64,000 bases of DNA from Pseudomonas arcuscaelestis (GCF_016881005.1 NZ_JACOPV010000005.1:1-64000); one strand, 5' to 3'; positions 27,306 to 35,579 are shown, counted from the stretch's first letter. Numbers and translations: made by a program. Notes: generated from the sequence alone by a model not told the origin.

Positions 27306-27638
27306 ATGAGCAGCCAATACGAGGACATCAGCAGCACAGTGCTGCGTCAGATGAAAGAGGGTGGCTTTAACTTCGCCCAGATTCATCCCATTGAGTTCTA
27401 CGCGGTTTTTCCCGATGAGGCACGAGCACGACGGGCAGCAGGACAGTTTCGTGGGGAGTCGCTCAGCGCTCAGATCCATGAGCGTGACGATGGCGCCTGG
27501 CATTTGGAGTTAAGTAAGGTGATGTACGCCACTTATGGCGGCATTGACGAATTCGAACAGGACTTCGAAGCGTTGATCGCCCCCCTGGATGGTGAAATCG
27601 AAGGCTGGGGCGTGAAACAGGAACGCCAGCTGGCCTGA
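27306..27638 (+). CDS. rraB: RraB family ribonuclease E inhibitor-like protein
   Basis: A 110-residue protein that fits the RraB (regulator of RNase activity B) domain: an N-terminal helix SSTVLRQMKEGGFN, FYAVFPDEARARRAAGQF, a W-containing strand DDGAWHLELSKVMYATY and the C-terminal EIEGWGVKQ, where the family has a YDGWG motif. RraB proteins bind RNase E and adjust mRNA decay in E. coli; the acidic N- and C-terminal tails of the enterobacterial protein are shorter here. TAGGAGGACGATTC before the ATG is a strong ribosome site. Confidence 0.78.
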   Translation: MSSQYEDISSTVLRQMKEGGFNFAQIHPIEFYAVFPDEARARRAAGQFRGESLSAQIHERDDGAWHLELSKVMYATYGGIDEFEQDFEALIAPLDGEIEGWGVKQERQLA

Positions 27639-27676
27639 CAACGCTTCGCAATGAAGCGTCGCCTACCAACGTGATC

Positions 27677-27710
27677 GAACGGTTGCACGCATCTGGTGCA
27701 ACCGTTCTTT
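27677..27710 (+). terminator. hairpin after rraB (overlaps NtrC-like box)
   Basis: GAACGGTTGCAC / GTGCAACCGTTC forms a 12-bp stem with a short loop, followed by TTTATT, 39 bp after the rraB stop. It can act as a terminator, but the same palindrome contains an NtrC-type recognition sequence and may serve as an enhancer for the next operon. Confidence 0.6.
27684..27700. promoter_or_regulatory. putative NtrC binding site
   Basis: TGCACGCATCTGGTGCA differs from the enteric/Pseudomonas NtrC consensus TGCACC-N5-GGTGCA at one base. Its centre lies about 85 bp upstream of the transcription start expected from the sigma-54 promoter at 27752, a normal enhancer distance. The intervening ~50 bp are AT-rich, which suits DNA bending. 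The palindrome could also simply be the rraB terminator. Confidence 0.6.
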
Positions 27711-27751
27711 ATTCAAAATACAACCTATTGAAATTAAAGGATTAATGCCGC

Positions 27752-27767
27752 TGGCACGAGGCTTGCG
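27752..27767 (+). promoter_or_regulatory. sigma-54 (RpoN) promoter, -24/-12
   Basis: TGGCACG-AGGC-TTGCG matches the sigma-54 consensus TGGCACG-N4-TTGCA except at the last base, with GG and GC separated by exactly 10 bp. Transcription should begin near 27777, giving a ~25-nt leader with AAGGAG before the ATG at 27802. Confidence 0.75.
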
Positions 27768-27801
27768 ATGGCCTGGGTGCACGGGTGACAAGGAGTTCGG
27801 C

Positions 27802-29211
27802 ATGATCCGCACCTTTTACGATGAGATGTATAGCGCTGACGGCCTGGTCCGTCCTCATTACCGGGAATTCGCCCGCTGGTTGGCCGACACCCCGCCGGAA
27901 TTGCTGGCGCAGCGTCGGCGCGAAGCCGATCTGCTGTTCCATCGCGCCGGGATTACTTTCACCCTTTATGGCGACGAGCAGGGTACCGAGCGCCTGATTC
28001 CGTTCGACACCATTCCACGCAGTATTCCGGCCAGCGAATGGCGCATGGTCGAGCGTGGCTGTATTCAGCGGGTTAAAGCCCTGAATCTGTTTCTGGCCGA
28101 CCTTTACCATGACCAGCGCATTATCCGCGCTGGAATCGTCCCGGCAGAGCAGGTGCTGGCCAACGATCAGTATCAATTGGCCATGCAGGGGCTGGACCTG
28201 CATCGGGATATCTACTCGCACATCTCTGGTATCGATCTGGTCCGTGATGGCGATGGTAGCTATTACGTGCTCGAAGATAATTTGCGTACCCCTAGTGGCG
28301 TCAGCTACATGCTCGAAGACCGCAAGATGATGATGCGCTTGTTCCCTGAGCTGTTTGCCGCCCAGCGCATCGCACCTATCGATCACTACCCCAATTTGTT
28401 GCTCGATACCCTGAACAGCGCCAGCCCCCTGGATGATCCCAGCGTGGTCGTGCTTACCCCTGGGCGCTTCAATAGTGCTTTTTTCGAGCACGCCTTCCTG
28501 GCGCGGGAGATGGGCGTCGAACTGGTGGAAGGTGCCGACTTGTTCGTGCGCGATGAGCGCGTGTTCATGCGCACCACCGATGGCCCCAAGGCGGTGGATG
28601 TGATCTATCGGCGCCTGGATGATGCTTTCCTCGATCCCCTGGCGTTCAATCCTGATTCGCTGCTCGGCGTGCCAGGGCTGCTTTCGGCCTATCGCTGCGG
28701 CAACGTGGTGTTGGCCAACGCCATCGGCACTGGGGTGGCCGACGATAAGTCGGTTTATCCCTATGTCACCGACATGATTCGTTTCTATCTGGATGAGGAG
28801 CCGATCCTCAAGAACGTCCCGACCTGGCAGTGCCGCAAACCCGCAGAGCTGTCCCATGTGCTGGCGCACCTGCCTGAGCTGGTGGTCAAGGAAACCCAGG
28901 GCTCGGGTGGCTACGGCATGCTGGTGGGGCCGGCGGCGACGCGGGCCGAAATCGAAGCGTTTGCCGCCAGGATCAAGGCGCGACCTGCGGCCTATATCGC
29001 CCAGCCAACCCTGTCGCTATCCACCTGTCCGACCTTTGTCGAAAACGGCATTGCTCCTCGACACATCGATTTGCGCCCGTTTGTATTGTCTGGCCGCGAA
29101 ACCCGCGTGGTGCCCGGCGGCCTGACTCGGGTGGCGCTGCGCGAAGGCTCGCTGGTGGTCAACTCGTCTCAGGGCGGCGGTACCAAGGACACCTGGGTGG
29201 TCGAGGATTAA
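27802..29211 (+). CDS. circularly permuted type 2 ATP-grasp protein
   Basis: A 469-residue protein of the circularly permuted ATP-grasp family. Conserved stretches include FYDEMYSADGLVRPHYREF, the ATP-binding LRTPSGVSYMLEDR (residues ~165-180), VDVIYRRLDD, VVKETQGSGGYGMLVGP and IDLRPFVLSGRE near the end. The family is predicted to form amide bonds from a carboxylate and an amine with ATP; no product is known. Start 27802 has AAGGAG 8 bp upstream; a frame from 27745 would overlap the promoter. It leads a three-gene operon with alpha-E and transglutaminase genes (3-bp gap, then a 4-bp overlap). Confidence 0.9.
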   Translation: MIRTFYDEMYSADGLVRPHYREFARWLADTPPELLAQRRREADLLFHRAGITFTLYGDEQGTERLIPFDTIPRSIPASEWRMVERGCIQRVKALNLFLADLYHDQRIIRAGIVPAEQVLANDQYQLAMQGLDLHRDIYSHISGIDLVRDGDGSYYVLEDNLRTPSGVSYMLEDRKMMMRLFPELFAAQRIAPIDHYPNLLLDTLNSASPLDDPSVVVLTPGRFNSAFFEHAFLAREMGVELVEGADLFVRDERVFMRTTDGPKAVDVIYRRLDDAFLDPLAFNPDSLLGVPGLLSAYRCGNVVLANAIGTGVADDKSVYPYVTDMIRFYLDEEPILKNVPTWQCRKPAELSHVLAHLPELVVKETQGSGGYGMLVGPAATRAEIEAFAARIKARPAAYIAQPTLSLSTCPTFVENGIAPRHIDLRPFVLSGRETRVVPGGLTRVALREGSLVVNSSQGGGTKDTWVVED

Positions 29212-29214
29212 GCC

Positions 29215-30165
29215 ATGTTGAGTAGAACTGCCTCAGATTTGTACTGGATGTCGCGCTACCTGGAACGAGCGGAAAACCTGGCGCGGATGCTCGATGTCAG
29301 TTACTCCCTGTCGCTGATGCCGCAGGACGGTCGCGGCGACGGCCTGGAAGAAGTGGCCATGCCACTGCTGATCACTGGCACCCTGGATGATTATCTTGAG
29401 CGTCACGGGCAGTTGCATGCCGAGCGCCTGTTGCACTTTTTTGCCCTGGACCCAGATAACCCGGCAAGTATCTACAGCTGTCTGGGGGCGGCCCGCGCCA
29501 GCGCCCATGCGGTACGCGGGCGGATAACCGCTGACATGTGGGAAAACATCAACGCCACCTGGCTGGAGATTCGCGGCATTGCTGAGCAAGGCCTGGGCCG
29601 CTACGGCTTGAGCCGCTTTTGTGAGTGGATAAAGGAACGCTCGCACCTGTTTCGTGGTGCAACCTACGGCACCATCATGCGCAACGATGCCTTCCGATTC
29701 ATTCGCCTGGGCACCTTTATCGAGCGTGCCGACAACACTTTGCGCCTGCTCGATGCCCGCTACGAAATGCTCGGCGATGAAGCCGAGGCAGTCAGTGACA
29801 GCTCGGCCCGTGGCTATTACCAGTGGAGTGCCTTGTTGCGGGCGCTGTCTTCATTCGAGGCCTACACCGAGATTTATCGCGACGCACCGGCAGCCCGCCA
29901 TGTGGCTGAGCTGTTGCTGTTGCGCGCCGATGTGCCGCGCTCGCTGCGGGCCTGTACTGAGGAAATCGATCTGATCCTGGCCAGTTTGCCGGGCAGTAAT
30001 GGTCGTGCGGCTCAGCGCCTGGCCGCCGAGGTGGATGCGCGGCTGCGCTACACCGGCATCGATGAAATTCTCGCCGAAGGCTTGCACCCCTGGCTGACTC
30101 AGTACATTCCGCTGGTACGTCAGTTGGGCAATGCCATCCAAAGCGCTTACCTGGAGGCCGTATGA
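29215..30165 (+). CDS. alpha-E domain protein
   Basis: A 316-residue all-helical protein of the alpha-E (DUF403) family, starting MLSRTASDLYWMSRYLERAENLARMLDV and containing FIRLGTFIERADNTLRLLDARY and SALLRALSSFEAY. Its biochemical activity is unknown; the family name comes from its helical fold and conserved glutamates. It nearly always occurs beside the permuted ATP-grasp gene, as here (3-bp gap), and may be the partner subunit of that ligase. Its TGA overlaps the next ATG by 4 bp, implying coupled translation. Confidence 0.9.
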   Translation: MLSRTASDLYWMSRYLERAENLARMLDVSYSLSLMPQDGRGDGLEEVAMPLLITGTLDDYLERHGQLHAERLLHFFALDPDNPASIYSCLGAARASAHAVRGRITADMWENINATWLEIRGIAEQGLGRYGLSRFCEWIKERSHLFRGATYGTIMRNDAFRFIRLGTFIERADNTLRLLDARYEMLGDEAEAVSDSSARGYYQWSALLRALSSFEAYTEIYRDAPAARHVAELLLLRADVPRSLRACTEEIDLILASLPGSNGRAAQRLAAEVDARLRYTGIDEILAEGLHPWLTQYIPLVRQLGNAIQSAYLEAV

Positions 30166-30959
30166 GACTGACCATTAGTCACGAAACCGCGTACCACTAT
30201 GAAGATCAGGTGCGCACCAGCATCCAGTACCTACGCTTGACGCCCAGTGACAGTGACCGTCAGCACGTATTGAGCTGGCAATTGGACTTGCCACGGCCGG
30301 TGCGGGCGCAGCGAGATCCGTTCGGCAATATCCTCCATGTGTTGAGCCTGGAAGAGCCCCATTCGGATCTGTTTATCAGTGCGCGTGGTCTGGTGGAAAT
30401 CGATCAAACCTGTGAAACCGAACATGATGCGCAATCACCGTTGCCCTTTCTGCGCTTCACTCGCCTGACCGAGCCTGACGAAGCCTTGCGCGCTTTCGCC
30501 AGCCAACTCTGCCGCAAGCAGCGTAATCGTTCGGCGTTGATCGAACTGATGGGCGCCCTTAACCAGCACATGGCCTACCGCCCCGGCAGCACCGCAGTCG
30601 ATACCAGCGCCGCCCAGGCGTTTGCCGCAGGCGCTGGTGTCTGCCAAGACCACACTCACGCCTTTCTTGCTTGCGTGCGCAGCCTGGGCGTGCCGGCGCG
30701 ATATGTGTCGGGTTACCTGTTTGACAGTCAAAACCAGGAAATGGCCAGCCATGCCTGGGCTGAAGCCTGGCTGGACGGTGCCTGGTATAGCTTCGATGTC
30801 ACCAATCAACTGGCCAGGCCCGAGCGCCATCTCAAGCTTGCGGTTGGCCTGGACTACCTCGATGCCTGTCCGGTTCGAGGCATGCGTCGTGGTGGCGGTT
30901 TCGAGCAGATGCACGCCAAGGTTCTGGTGCTGCCCGGCCTAAGCGCTCAACAGCAATAA
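30162..30959 (+). CDS. transglutaminase-like protease-fold protein
   Basis: A 265-residue protein with an N-terminal beta domain (RLTISHETAYHYEDQVRTSIQYLRLTP) typical of bacterial transglutaminase-like proteins, and a C-terminal catalytic core with the Cys-His-Asp triad: GAGVCQDHTHAF, SHAWAEAW and YSFDVTNQ. No signal peptide is seen, so it is cytoplasmic. It may cut or cross-link a peptide made or modified by the ATP-grasp partner, but this is inference. It ends the operon and converges with the cytochrome c gene (3-bp gap). Confidence 0.9.
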   Translation: MRLTISHETAYHYEDQVRTSIQYLRLTPSDSDRQHVLSWQLDLPRPVRAQRDPFGNILHVLSLEEPHSDLFISARGLVEIDQTCETEHDAQSPLPFLRFTRLTEPDEALRAFASQLCRKQRNRSALIELMGALNQHMAYRPGSTAVDTSAAQAFAAGAGVCQDHTHAFLACVRSLGVPARYVSGYLFDSQNQEMASHAWAEAWLDGAWYSFDVTNQLARPERHLKLAVGLDYLDACPVRGMRRGGGFEQMHAKVLVLPGLSAQQQ

Positions 30960-30962
30960 ACC

Positions 30963-31766
30963 TCAGGGCTGTTTGCGCGAGGCCATGTGCGTAAGGTAGG
31001 CAAGCAGGTCATCGAGCTGCGGATCGCTGAGCACGTCAGCACTGAAACCGGGCATTTTTGCCTGTGGCCAGCGTCGCAGGCTTTGCGGATCGCGAATGTA
31101 ACTGCGCAGGAAGGCTGGCTGGAAGTATTCGGTAGGGTTGTGCGGCAGGTTCAGGTCCGGACCGAACTGTGCGTCGCCAGCGCCATTGAGGCGGTGGCAG
31201 GTGAGGCAGTTTTTCTGGAACAGGGCAAAGCCTCGGTTGCTAGCGTCGTCGCTGGCCAGTCGAGGATCCGGCAGCAAGGCCGGGAAACGTTGCGCAACGG
31301 GTGCCAGGCGCCGAATGCTGGCAACCTGGAAGGGCCATTGCTCAGGGCTGATGCCGCCTGCTTGCGGGTTGGTCCATACCAGGTAGAACGGGCCGGCGCT
31401 GTGTTTTCCGGCGCCCAGTGCAGGCCAGGGTTTGGCCGGGTCTTCAACCGCAAGCCAGGCCCGGGCTGGGCCGTTCTTGAGTAAGGGGGCTGCTGGCATC
31501 TCCGCGGCAAAGCCGTCATCGGCCACGGCCTGAAGGTGATCCTCCGGCGCTATGCCTTCAAGCAAGGCCGCTAGAGGTACGGCGCGATAATGCATGGTTT
31601 TTTTGTACGAGACATCGTTATCGACCTGAATATCCTCTGCGTTGGGATGGGCCAGCAACTGTGCGGTTTGCCAGTGCTGGCTGCCTTTCGCCAGCTCCAG
31701 CACGAGTTCGGCCGCCTGCACGGGCAAGCCGAGCAGCAATAGGCAAAGGATCAGGTAGTGGCGCAT
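30963..31766 (-). CDS. periplasmic cytochrome c with molybdopterin-oxidase-like N-terminal domain
   Basis: A 267-residue secreted protein. A signal peptide (MRHYLILCLLLLGLPVQAAE) precedes a ~150-residue domain with VPLAALLEGI, ARAWLAVEDP and GPFYLVWTNPQAGG that looks like the sulfite-oxidase-type molybdopterin fold but without a visible cofactor cysteine. A mono-haem cytochrome c follows: CLTCH at 187-191 and axial Met in AKMPGF (Met238). It is probably an electron-transfer protein in the periplasm. The start at 31766 was chosen for its signal peptide; upstream in-frame codons add 33 odd residues. Confidence 0.85.
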   Translation of the reverse strand: MRHYLILCLLLLGLPVQAAELVLELAKGSQHWQTAQLLAHPNAEDIQVDNDVSYKKTMHYRAVPLAALLEGIAPEDHLQAVADDGFAAEMPAAPLLKNGPARAWLAVEDPAKPWPALGAGKHSAGPFYLVWTNPQAGGISPEQWPFQVASIRRLAPVAQRFPALLPDPRLASDDASNRGFALFQKNCLTCHRLNGAGDAQFGPDLNLPHNPTEYFQPAFLRSYIRDPQSLRRWPQAKMPGFSADVLSDPQLDDLLAYLTHMASRKQP

Positions 31767-31833
31767 GGGTACGCTCCAGCAGGTCAGGGCTGGCAGAGTA
31801 CCCGCGCAGGGCTGTAGAGAGCCATAGTGCCGT

Positions 31834-31929
31834 TCAACCGAACAGGCGTGACAGGTTCGGCACAATCAGCAGTAAGGTGGTGGCGAATAAAATGAGCCCG
31901 GCTTGACGTACTTTATGTTGTTTGAACAT
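31834..31929 (-). CDS. putative 31-residue membrane peptide
   Basis: A short frame, MFKQHKVRQAGLILFATTLLLI and then VPNLSRLFG, with a basic N-terminus and one hydrophobic helix (residues ~11-23). AAGGCGG lies about 10 bp before the ATG, so expression is plausible. It is located between the cytochrome c gene and the glutamine amidotransferase. No family is known to me; it could be chance. Confidence 0.45.
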   Translation of the reverse strand: MFKQHKVRQAGLILFATTLLLIVPNLSRLFG

Positions 31930-32294
31930 GGCTGACCGCCTTCTTGTTGTTATTCCTGAGTGCCCAGTGGCTTCCTTGTCGTCGATCCGGCAAACATGGT
32001 TAATGCGGTTTGACGTCCAGACGCGAACCTCTGCTATTGGGTATACCTCTAACCTTAGGGTCAACGTCACCCATGTTTTAGAACGCTTTAGTATTTATAT
32101 ATAGCCAGCCCTGCGTATTTTGCTATGAGGCCTTATGCCATCTAGTAACTATCCCCCTTGCTAGACGCTTGCAAAGGTTCTGCACCCGAGTGCATTAAAA
32201 ATGACCGTTCGTCAGCGCATCATACTTGCTTACAAGCCTTATTCGGGGCAGGCTTTAGGGGGCAATCCCGCCTTTGTCGTTCAGGACTATTTTT
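31930..32294. other. AT-rich intergenic gap, no gene seen
   Basis: This 365-bp gap is clearly poorer in GC than the rest of the window, especially around 32080-32100 (TTTAGTATTTATATATAG). It probably holds promoters for the 31-residue peptide (leftwards) and the amidotransferase (rightwards). I see no convincing RNA gene or terminator; short frames in it have no family features. Confidence 0.4.
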
Positions 32295-33032
32295 ATGTCG
32301 CTACGCATCTGCATCCTGGAAACCGACGTCCTGCGACCCGAGTTGGTCGATCAATATCAGGGCTACGGACGGATGTTCGAGCAGTTGTTCGCAAGTCAGC
32401 CGATTGCGGCCGAGTTTGACGTGTTCAACGTGATGAATGGCGACTATCCCGCCGATGACCAAGTGTTTGACGCGTACCTTGTAACGGGTAGCAAAGCCGA
32501 CTCTTTCGGTACCGATCCGTGGATTGAAACCCTGAAGGCTTATTTGCTCGCGCGCTATAACCGGGGCGACAAGTTGCTGGGTGTGTGTTTCGGGCATCAG
32601 GTGCTGGCATTGGTGCTGGGCGGTAAGACTGCACGCTCATCCCAGGGCTGGGGCCTGGGTGTGCATCGCTACCAGTTGGCGGGCAAGGCCCCCTGGATGG
32701 ACCCGACCGTCTCCGAGCTGACCTTGCTGATCAGCCATCAGGACCAGGTCACTGAATTGCCGGCCAACGCCACGGTTATCGCTTCCAGCGATTTCTGTCC
32801 GTATGCGGCCTACCATATCGCTGATCAGGTGCTGTGCTTCCAGGGCCATCCGGAGTTCGTCCACGACTATTCGCGGGCGCTGTTGGACCTGCGCCAGCAG
32901 AGCCTGGGCCAGGAGGTCTACCAGAAAGCGGTGGCCAGCCTGACGCAAGAGCACCAGGGTGGCTTGGTCGGCGAATGGATGCTGCGCTTCGTTGCGCACC
33001 AACAGCTGGCTAAAGCCAGCCTGAGCGCTTGA
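32295..33032 (+). CDS. class I glutamine amidotransferase-like protein
   Basis: A 245-residue single-domain GATase1. The nucleophile lies in LLGVCFGHQVLALVLGG (oxyanion-hole Gly before the Cys), the His/Glu pair in CFQGHPEF. It is not fused to a synthetase; close relatives are often annotated as GMP synthase-like amidotransferases, with gamma-glutamyl-amine hydrolase activity in some. The ATG at 32295 begins MSLRICILETD; the longer frame starts at 32274. Its stop lies inside the convergent corA-like gene (23-bp overlap). Confidence 0.87.
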   Translation: MSLRICILETDVLRPELVDQYQGYGRMFEQLFASQPIAAEFDVFNVMNGDYPADDQVFDAYLVTGSKADSFGTDPWIETLKAYLLARYNRGDKLLGVCFGHQVLALVLGGKTARSSQGWGLGVHRYQLAGKAPWMDPTVSELTLLISHQDQVTELPANATVIASSDFCPYAAYHIADQVLCFQGHPEFVHDYSRALLDLRQQSLGQEVYQKAVASLTQEHQGGLVGEWMLRFVAHQQLAKASLSA

Positions 33033-33981
33033 AGCTGGCAAATAGCGCCGTGCACCCCACGACGATTCCGCCCAGTACGGCAAAGTAACCGTAATGCCAG
33101 CTCAGCTCCGGCATGTTCTGGAAGTTCATCCCGTAAATTCCCGCCACTGCGGTGGGAAATGCCAGGATCGCCGCCCAGGCGGCGAACTTGCGTTGCACGA
33201 TACTTTGGCGTGATGACTCCAGCAGCATGCCGATCTCGATGGTCTGGCTGGCAATATCGCGAATCCCGGTCAGGTCTTCCATCTGCCGGGTGACGTGTAT
33301 CTGCACATCGCGAAAATACGGGCGCATGTTCTTGTCGATGAACGGGAAGGCCAGGCGTTGCAGTTCTTCGCTGATCTCCACCATCGGTGCCACGTAGCGG
33401 CGCAGGCGCAACAGGTCACGACGCAGGCTGTGCAGGCGGCGAATGTCATCTTCCTGAAGCGAATTGCTGAGCACGCTCTGTTCCAGCTCTTCGATTTCGC
33501 CGTGAATGGCTTCGCTGACCGGTTGATAGTTTTCGGTGACAAAGTCGAGCAGGGCATACAACACGAAGTCTTCGCCATGCTCTAGCAGCAATGGTCGTGC
33601 CTCGCAGCGCTGGCGGACCAGGGCATAGGATTTGGAGTGACCGTTGCGGCAGGTAATGATGTAGCCATTACCAGCAAAGATGTGGGTTTCGATGAATTCC
33701 AGTTTGCCTTCGTGACGTACCGGCGAATAAGTGACGATAAACAGTGCGTCGCCAAAGGTTTCCAGCTTCGGCCGGCTGTGTTTTTCCAAGGCATCTTCAA
33801 TGGCCAGTTCATGCAGGTTGAACTGGCATTGCAGGTTGGCGAGTTCCTGGGCGTTGGGTTCTTCCAGCCCTATCCAGACGAAGTGGCCAGGCTTGCTGGC
33901 CCACAGGCTGCCTTCATCGATACTGATATTGGTGACTTTTCTGCCGGCGCTGTATACCGCCGCCGCTACGACGCGTCCCAT
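33010..33981 (-). CDS. corA: CorA family magnesium/cobalt transporter
   Basis: A 323-residue inner-membrane channel. A large cytoplasmic N-terminal domain with long helices (LRRDLLRLRRYVAPM, DLTGIRDIASQTIEIGMLL) leads to two C-terminal helices; the first ends with the YGMNF selectivity motif. The second reads YFAVLGGIVVGCTALFASF and is followed by a basic tail. CorA conducts Mg2+, sometimes Co2+ or Ni2+. The ATG at 33981 gives MGRVVAAAVY; the longer frame from 34107 overlaps plsC and is not homologous. Confidence 0.92.
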   Translation of the reverse strand: MGRVVAAAVYSAGRKVTNISIDEGSLWASKPGHFVWIGLEEPNAQELANLQCQFNLHELAIEDALEKHSRPKLETFGDALFIVTYSPVRHEGKLEFIETHIFAGNGYIITCRNGHSKSYALVRQRCEARPLLLEHGEDFVLYALLDFVTENYQPVSEAIHGEIEELEQSVLSNSLQEDDIRRLHSLRRDLLRLRRYVAPMVEISEELQRLAFPFIDKNMRPYFRDVQIHVTRQMEDLTGIRDIASQTIEIGMLLESSRQSIVQRKFAAWAAILAFPTAVAGIYGMNFQNMPELSWHYGYFAVLGGIVVGCTALFASFKRSGWL

Positions 33982-34046
33982 GGTAGCTCGCTTATTCTGA
34001 TGACCGTGCCAGTAGCTTGGTCTGACCCGCAGAATTGAGCAACCGT

Positions 34047-34769
34047 TCAGGCCTGTTGCAGCTCCACTTCCATCAAGTCGATGCAGCGTTGCATCTGCAT
34101 GCGGCATTGTTCAGCCAGGGCAGGAACATCCTGTTGGGTCAGGCCGCTGGTGGGAATCGGGGGCAGGGAGCGGATGATGACTTTGCTGCGGCGCCAGCTG
34201 TTCAGGTTCAGGCGATAGGCGTAGCGGCTGACGCACACCGGTACGATCGGCACGCCGGCCTCTACAGCCATATGGAAGGCGCCCTTTTTGAACGGGATCA
34301 ACTGCTCGCCGGCATTGCGGGTGCCTTCGGGAAACACCCAGATCGAGGTGTCATCTTCACGCAAGGTGCGCGTGGTGGTCTGCATGGCGCGTCGCGCATG
34401 GTAGGAGTTGCCGCGGTCGATCAGCACATTGCCGCCCAGCCAGAACAGTTGGCCGAACAGCGGAACCCACTTCAGGCTCTTTTTGCCGATGCACACGGTA
34501 CGTGGCGGCACCACATGCCCCAGCACGAACAAGTCATGGTTGGATTGGTGATTGGCAACGATCACACAGCCGGGAGGCTGGTCGAACAACGGGCCGACCT
34601 CCGCCTTTACATCTAGGCGCATCAGCCAGGTGGCTGGCAGGCCGTAGAGACGGGCGAAAATTCGGCTGTTGTCCGGATTGAATGGCCGGCACAGGCCTAT
34701 CAATACACCGACCACGCCGATCACAACAAAATGCAGCCCCAACAAGAGCATGCGTGTAAGAAAAAGCAT
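34047..34769 (-). CDS. plsC: 1-acyl-sn-glycerol-3-phosphate acyltransferase
   Basis: A 240-residue membrane-bound acyltransferase making phosphatidic acid from lysophosphatidic acid. The N-terminal helix MLLLGLHFVVIGVVGVLIG is followed by the catalytic HX4D box NHQSNHDLF, the WVFPEGTR substrate motif, and VPIVPVCVSRY. Pseudomonas has several PlsC paralogues, so this may not be the main housekeeping one. Start 34769 is used; a TTG at 34790 is the only in-frame alternative. The ribosome site is weak. Confidence 0.9.
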   Translation of the reverse strand: MLFLTRMLLLGLHFVVIGVVGVLIGLCRPFNPDNSRIFARLYGLPATWLMRLDVKAEVGPLFDQPPGCVIVANHQSNHDLFVLGHVVPPRTVCIGKKSLKWVPLFGQLFWLGGNVLIDRGNSYHARRAMQTTTRTLREDDTSIWVFPEGTRNAGEQLIPFKKGAFHMAVEAGVPIVPVCVSRYAYRLNLNSWRRSKVIIRSLPPIPTSGLTQQDVPALAEQCRMQMQRCIDLMEVELQQA

Positions 34770-34889
34770 TTTACGACTCGCAATTGGCAAACGCGGCGCA
34801 GTGTACGGGTGTGCACTTGCGTGGGCAAACGCTCAATGCGGTCGTAGGGGCCTGATTTGTAAACAAAAGCAATCAGGCCTTGGTAGGGG

Positions 34890-35579
34890 TCAGGCCAAAT
34901 GTTCCTGGTCACGGATGATCGCGTCATCCAGCGCATCGAGCAGCGCTTTGCGCACTTTGAGCTTGGTGTGCTTATGCGCGTTCATGTTGATCTTCTTCAA
35001 CTGACGCGCCGCAGCCAGTGCGGCGTCCTGCAGTTGCTCTATTGTCACCACTTTGTCGAGGAAGCCGGCATCCACGGCGCTTGCCGGGTCGAACATTTCG
35101 GCGTTGATCACCGAACGATGGAAGGCCGAGTGGCGCAGGCGATCACGGGCCAGTTCGATACCGGCGTGGTGCATGGTCATGCCGATCTGCACTTCGTTAA
35201 GGCCAATGCTGAACGGACCTTCGACGCCAATCCGGTAATCGGCTGAAAGCAGCAGGAATGCACCCTTGGCCACCGCATGGCCTGGGCAGGCAACAATGAT
35301 CGGAAACGGATGCGCGAGCATGCGACGCGCCAGGGTAGAGCCTGCGGTGACCAGGCTGACGGCTTCTTTCGGGCCGCTGGTCATGACCTTGAGGTCGTAG
35401 CCACCGGAAAGAATGCCCGGCTGGCCAGTGATGATTACCACTGCACGATCCTGCACCGCTTGGTCCAGCGCCGCATTGAAAGCGGCAATCACGTCTGGAG
35501 AAATGGCGTTGACCTTGCCGTTGTTCAGGGTCAGGGTCGCAATGCCGTCTTCGAGGTGGTAGGTAATCAGCTCACTCAT
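34890..35579 (-). CDS. crotonase-like enoyl-CoA hydratase/isomerase
   Basis: A 229-residue cytosolic protein of the crotonase superfamily. The CoA-binding and oxyanion-hole segments are VVIITGQPGILSGGYDLKVM and GHAVAKGAFLLLSADYRIG; a catalytic-position Glu is seen in GLNEVQIGM. The family covers hydratases, isomerases and hydrolases of acyl-CoAs; the specific substrate is unknown. It is monocistronic. The ATG at 35579 begins MSELITYHLEDGIATL. Confidence 0.88.
   Translation of the reverse strand: MSELITYHLEDGIATLTLNNGKVNAISPDVIAAFNAALDQAVQDRAVVIITGQPGILSGGYDLKVMTSGPKEAVSLVTAGSTLARRMLAHPFPIIVACPGHAVAKGAFLLLSADYRIGVEGPFSIGLNEVQIGMTMHHAGIELARDRLRHSAFHRSVINAEMFDPASAVDAGFLDKVVTIEQLQDAALAAARQLKKINMNAHKHTKLKVRKALLDALDDAIIRDQEHLA

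Noticed and set aside
27742..28869. A 375-codon minus-strand frame over the ATP-grasp gene
   Set aside because: Antisense to a gene with family motifs, an operon structure and a sigma-54 promoter.
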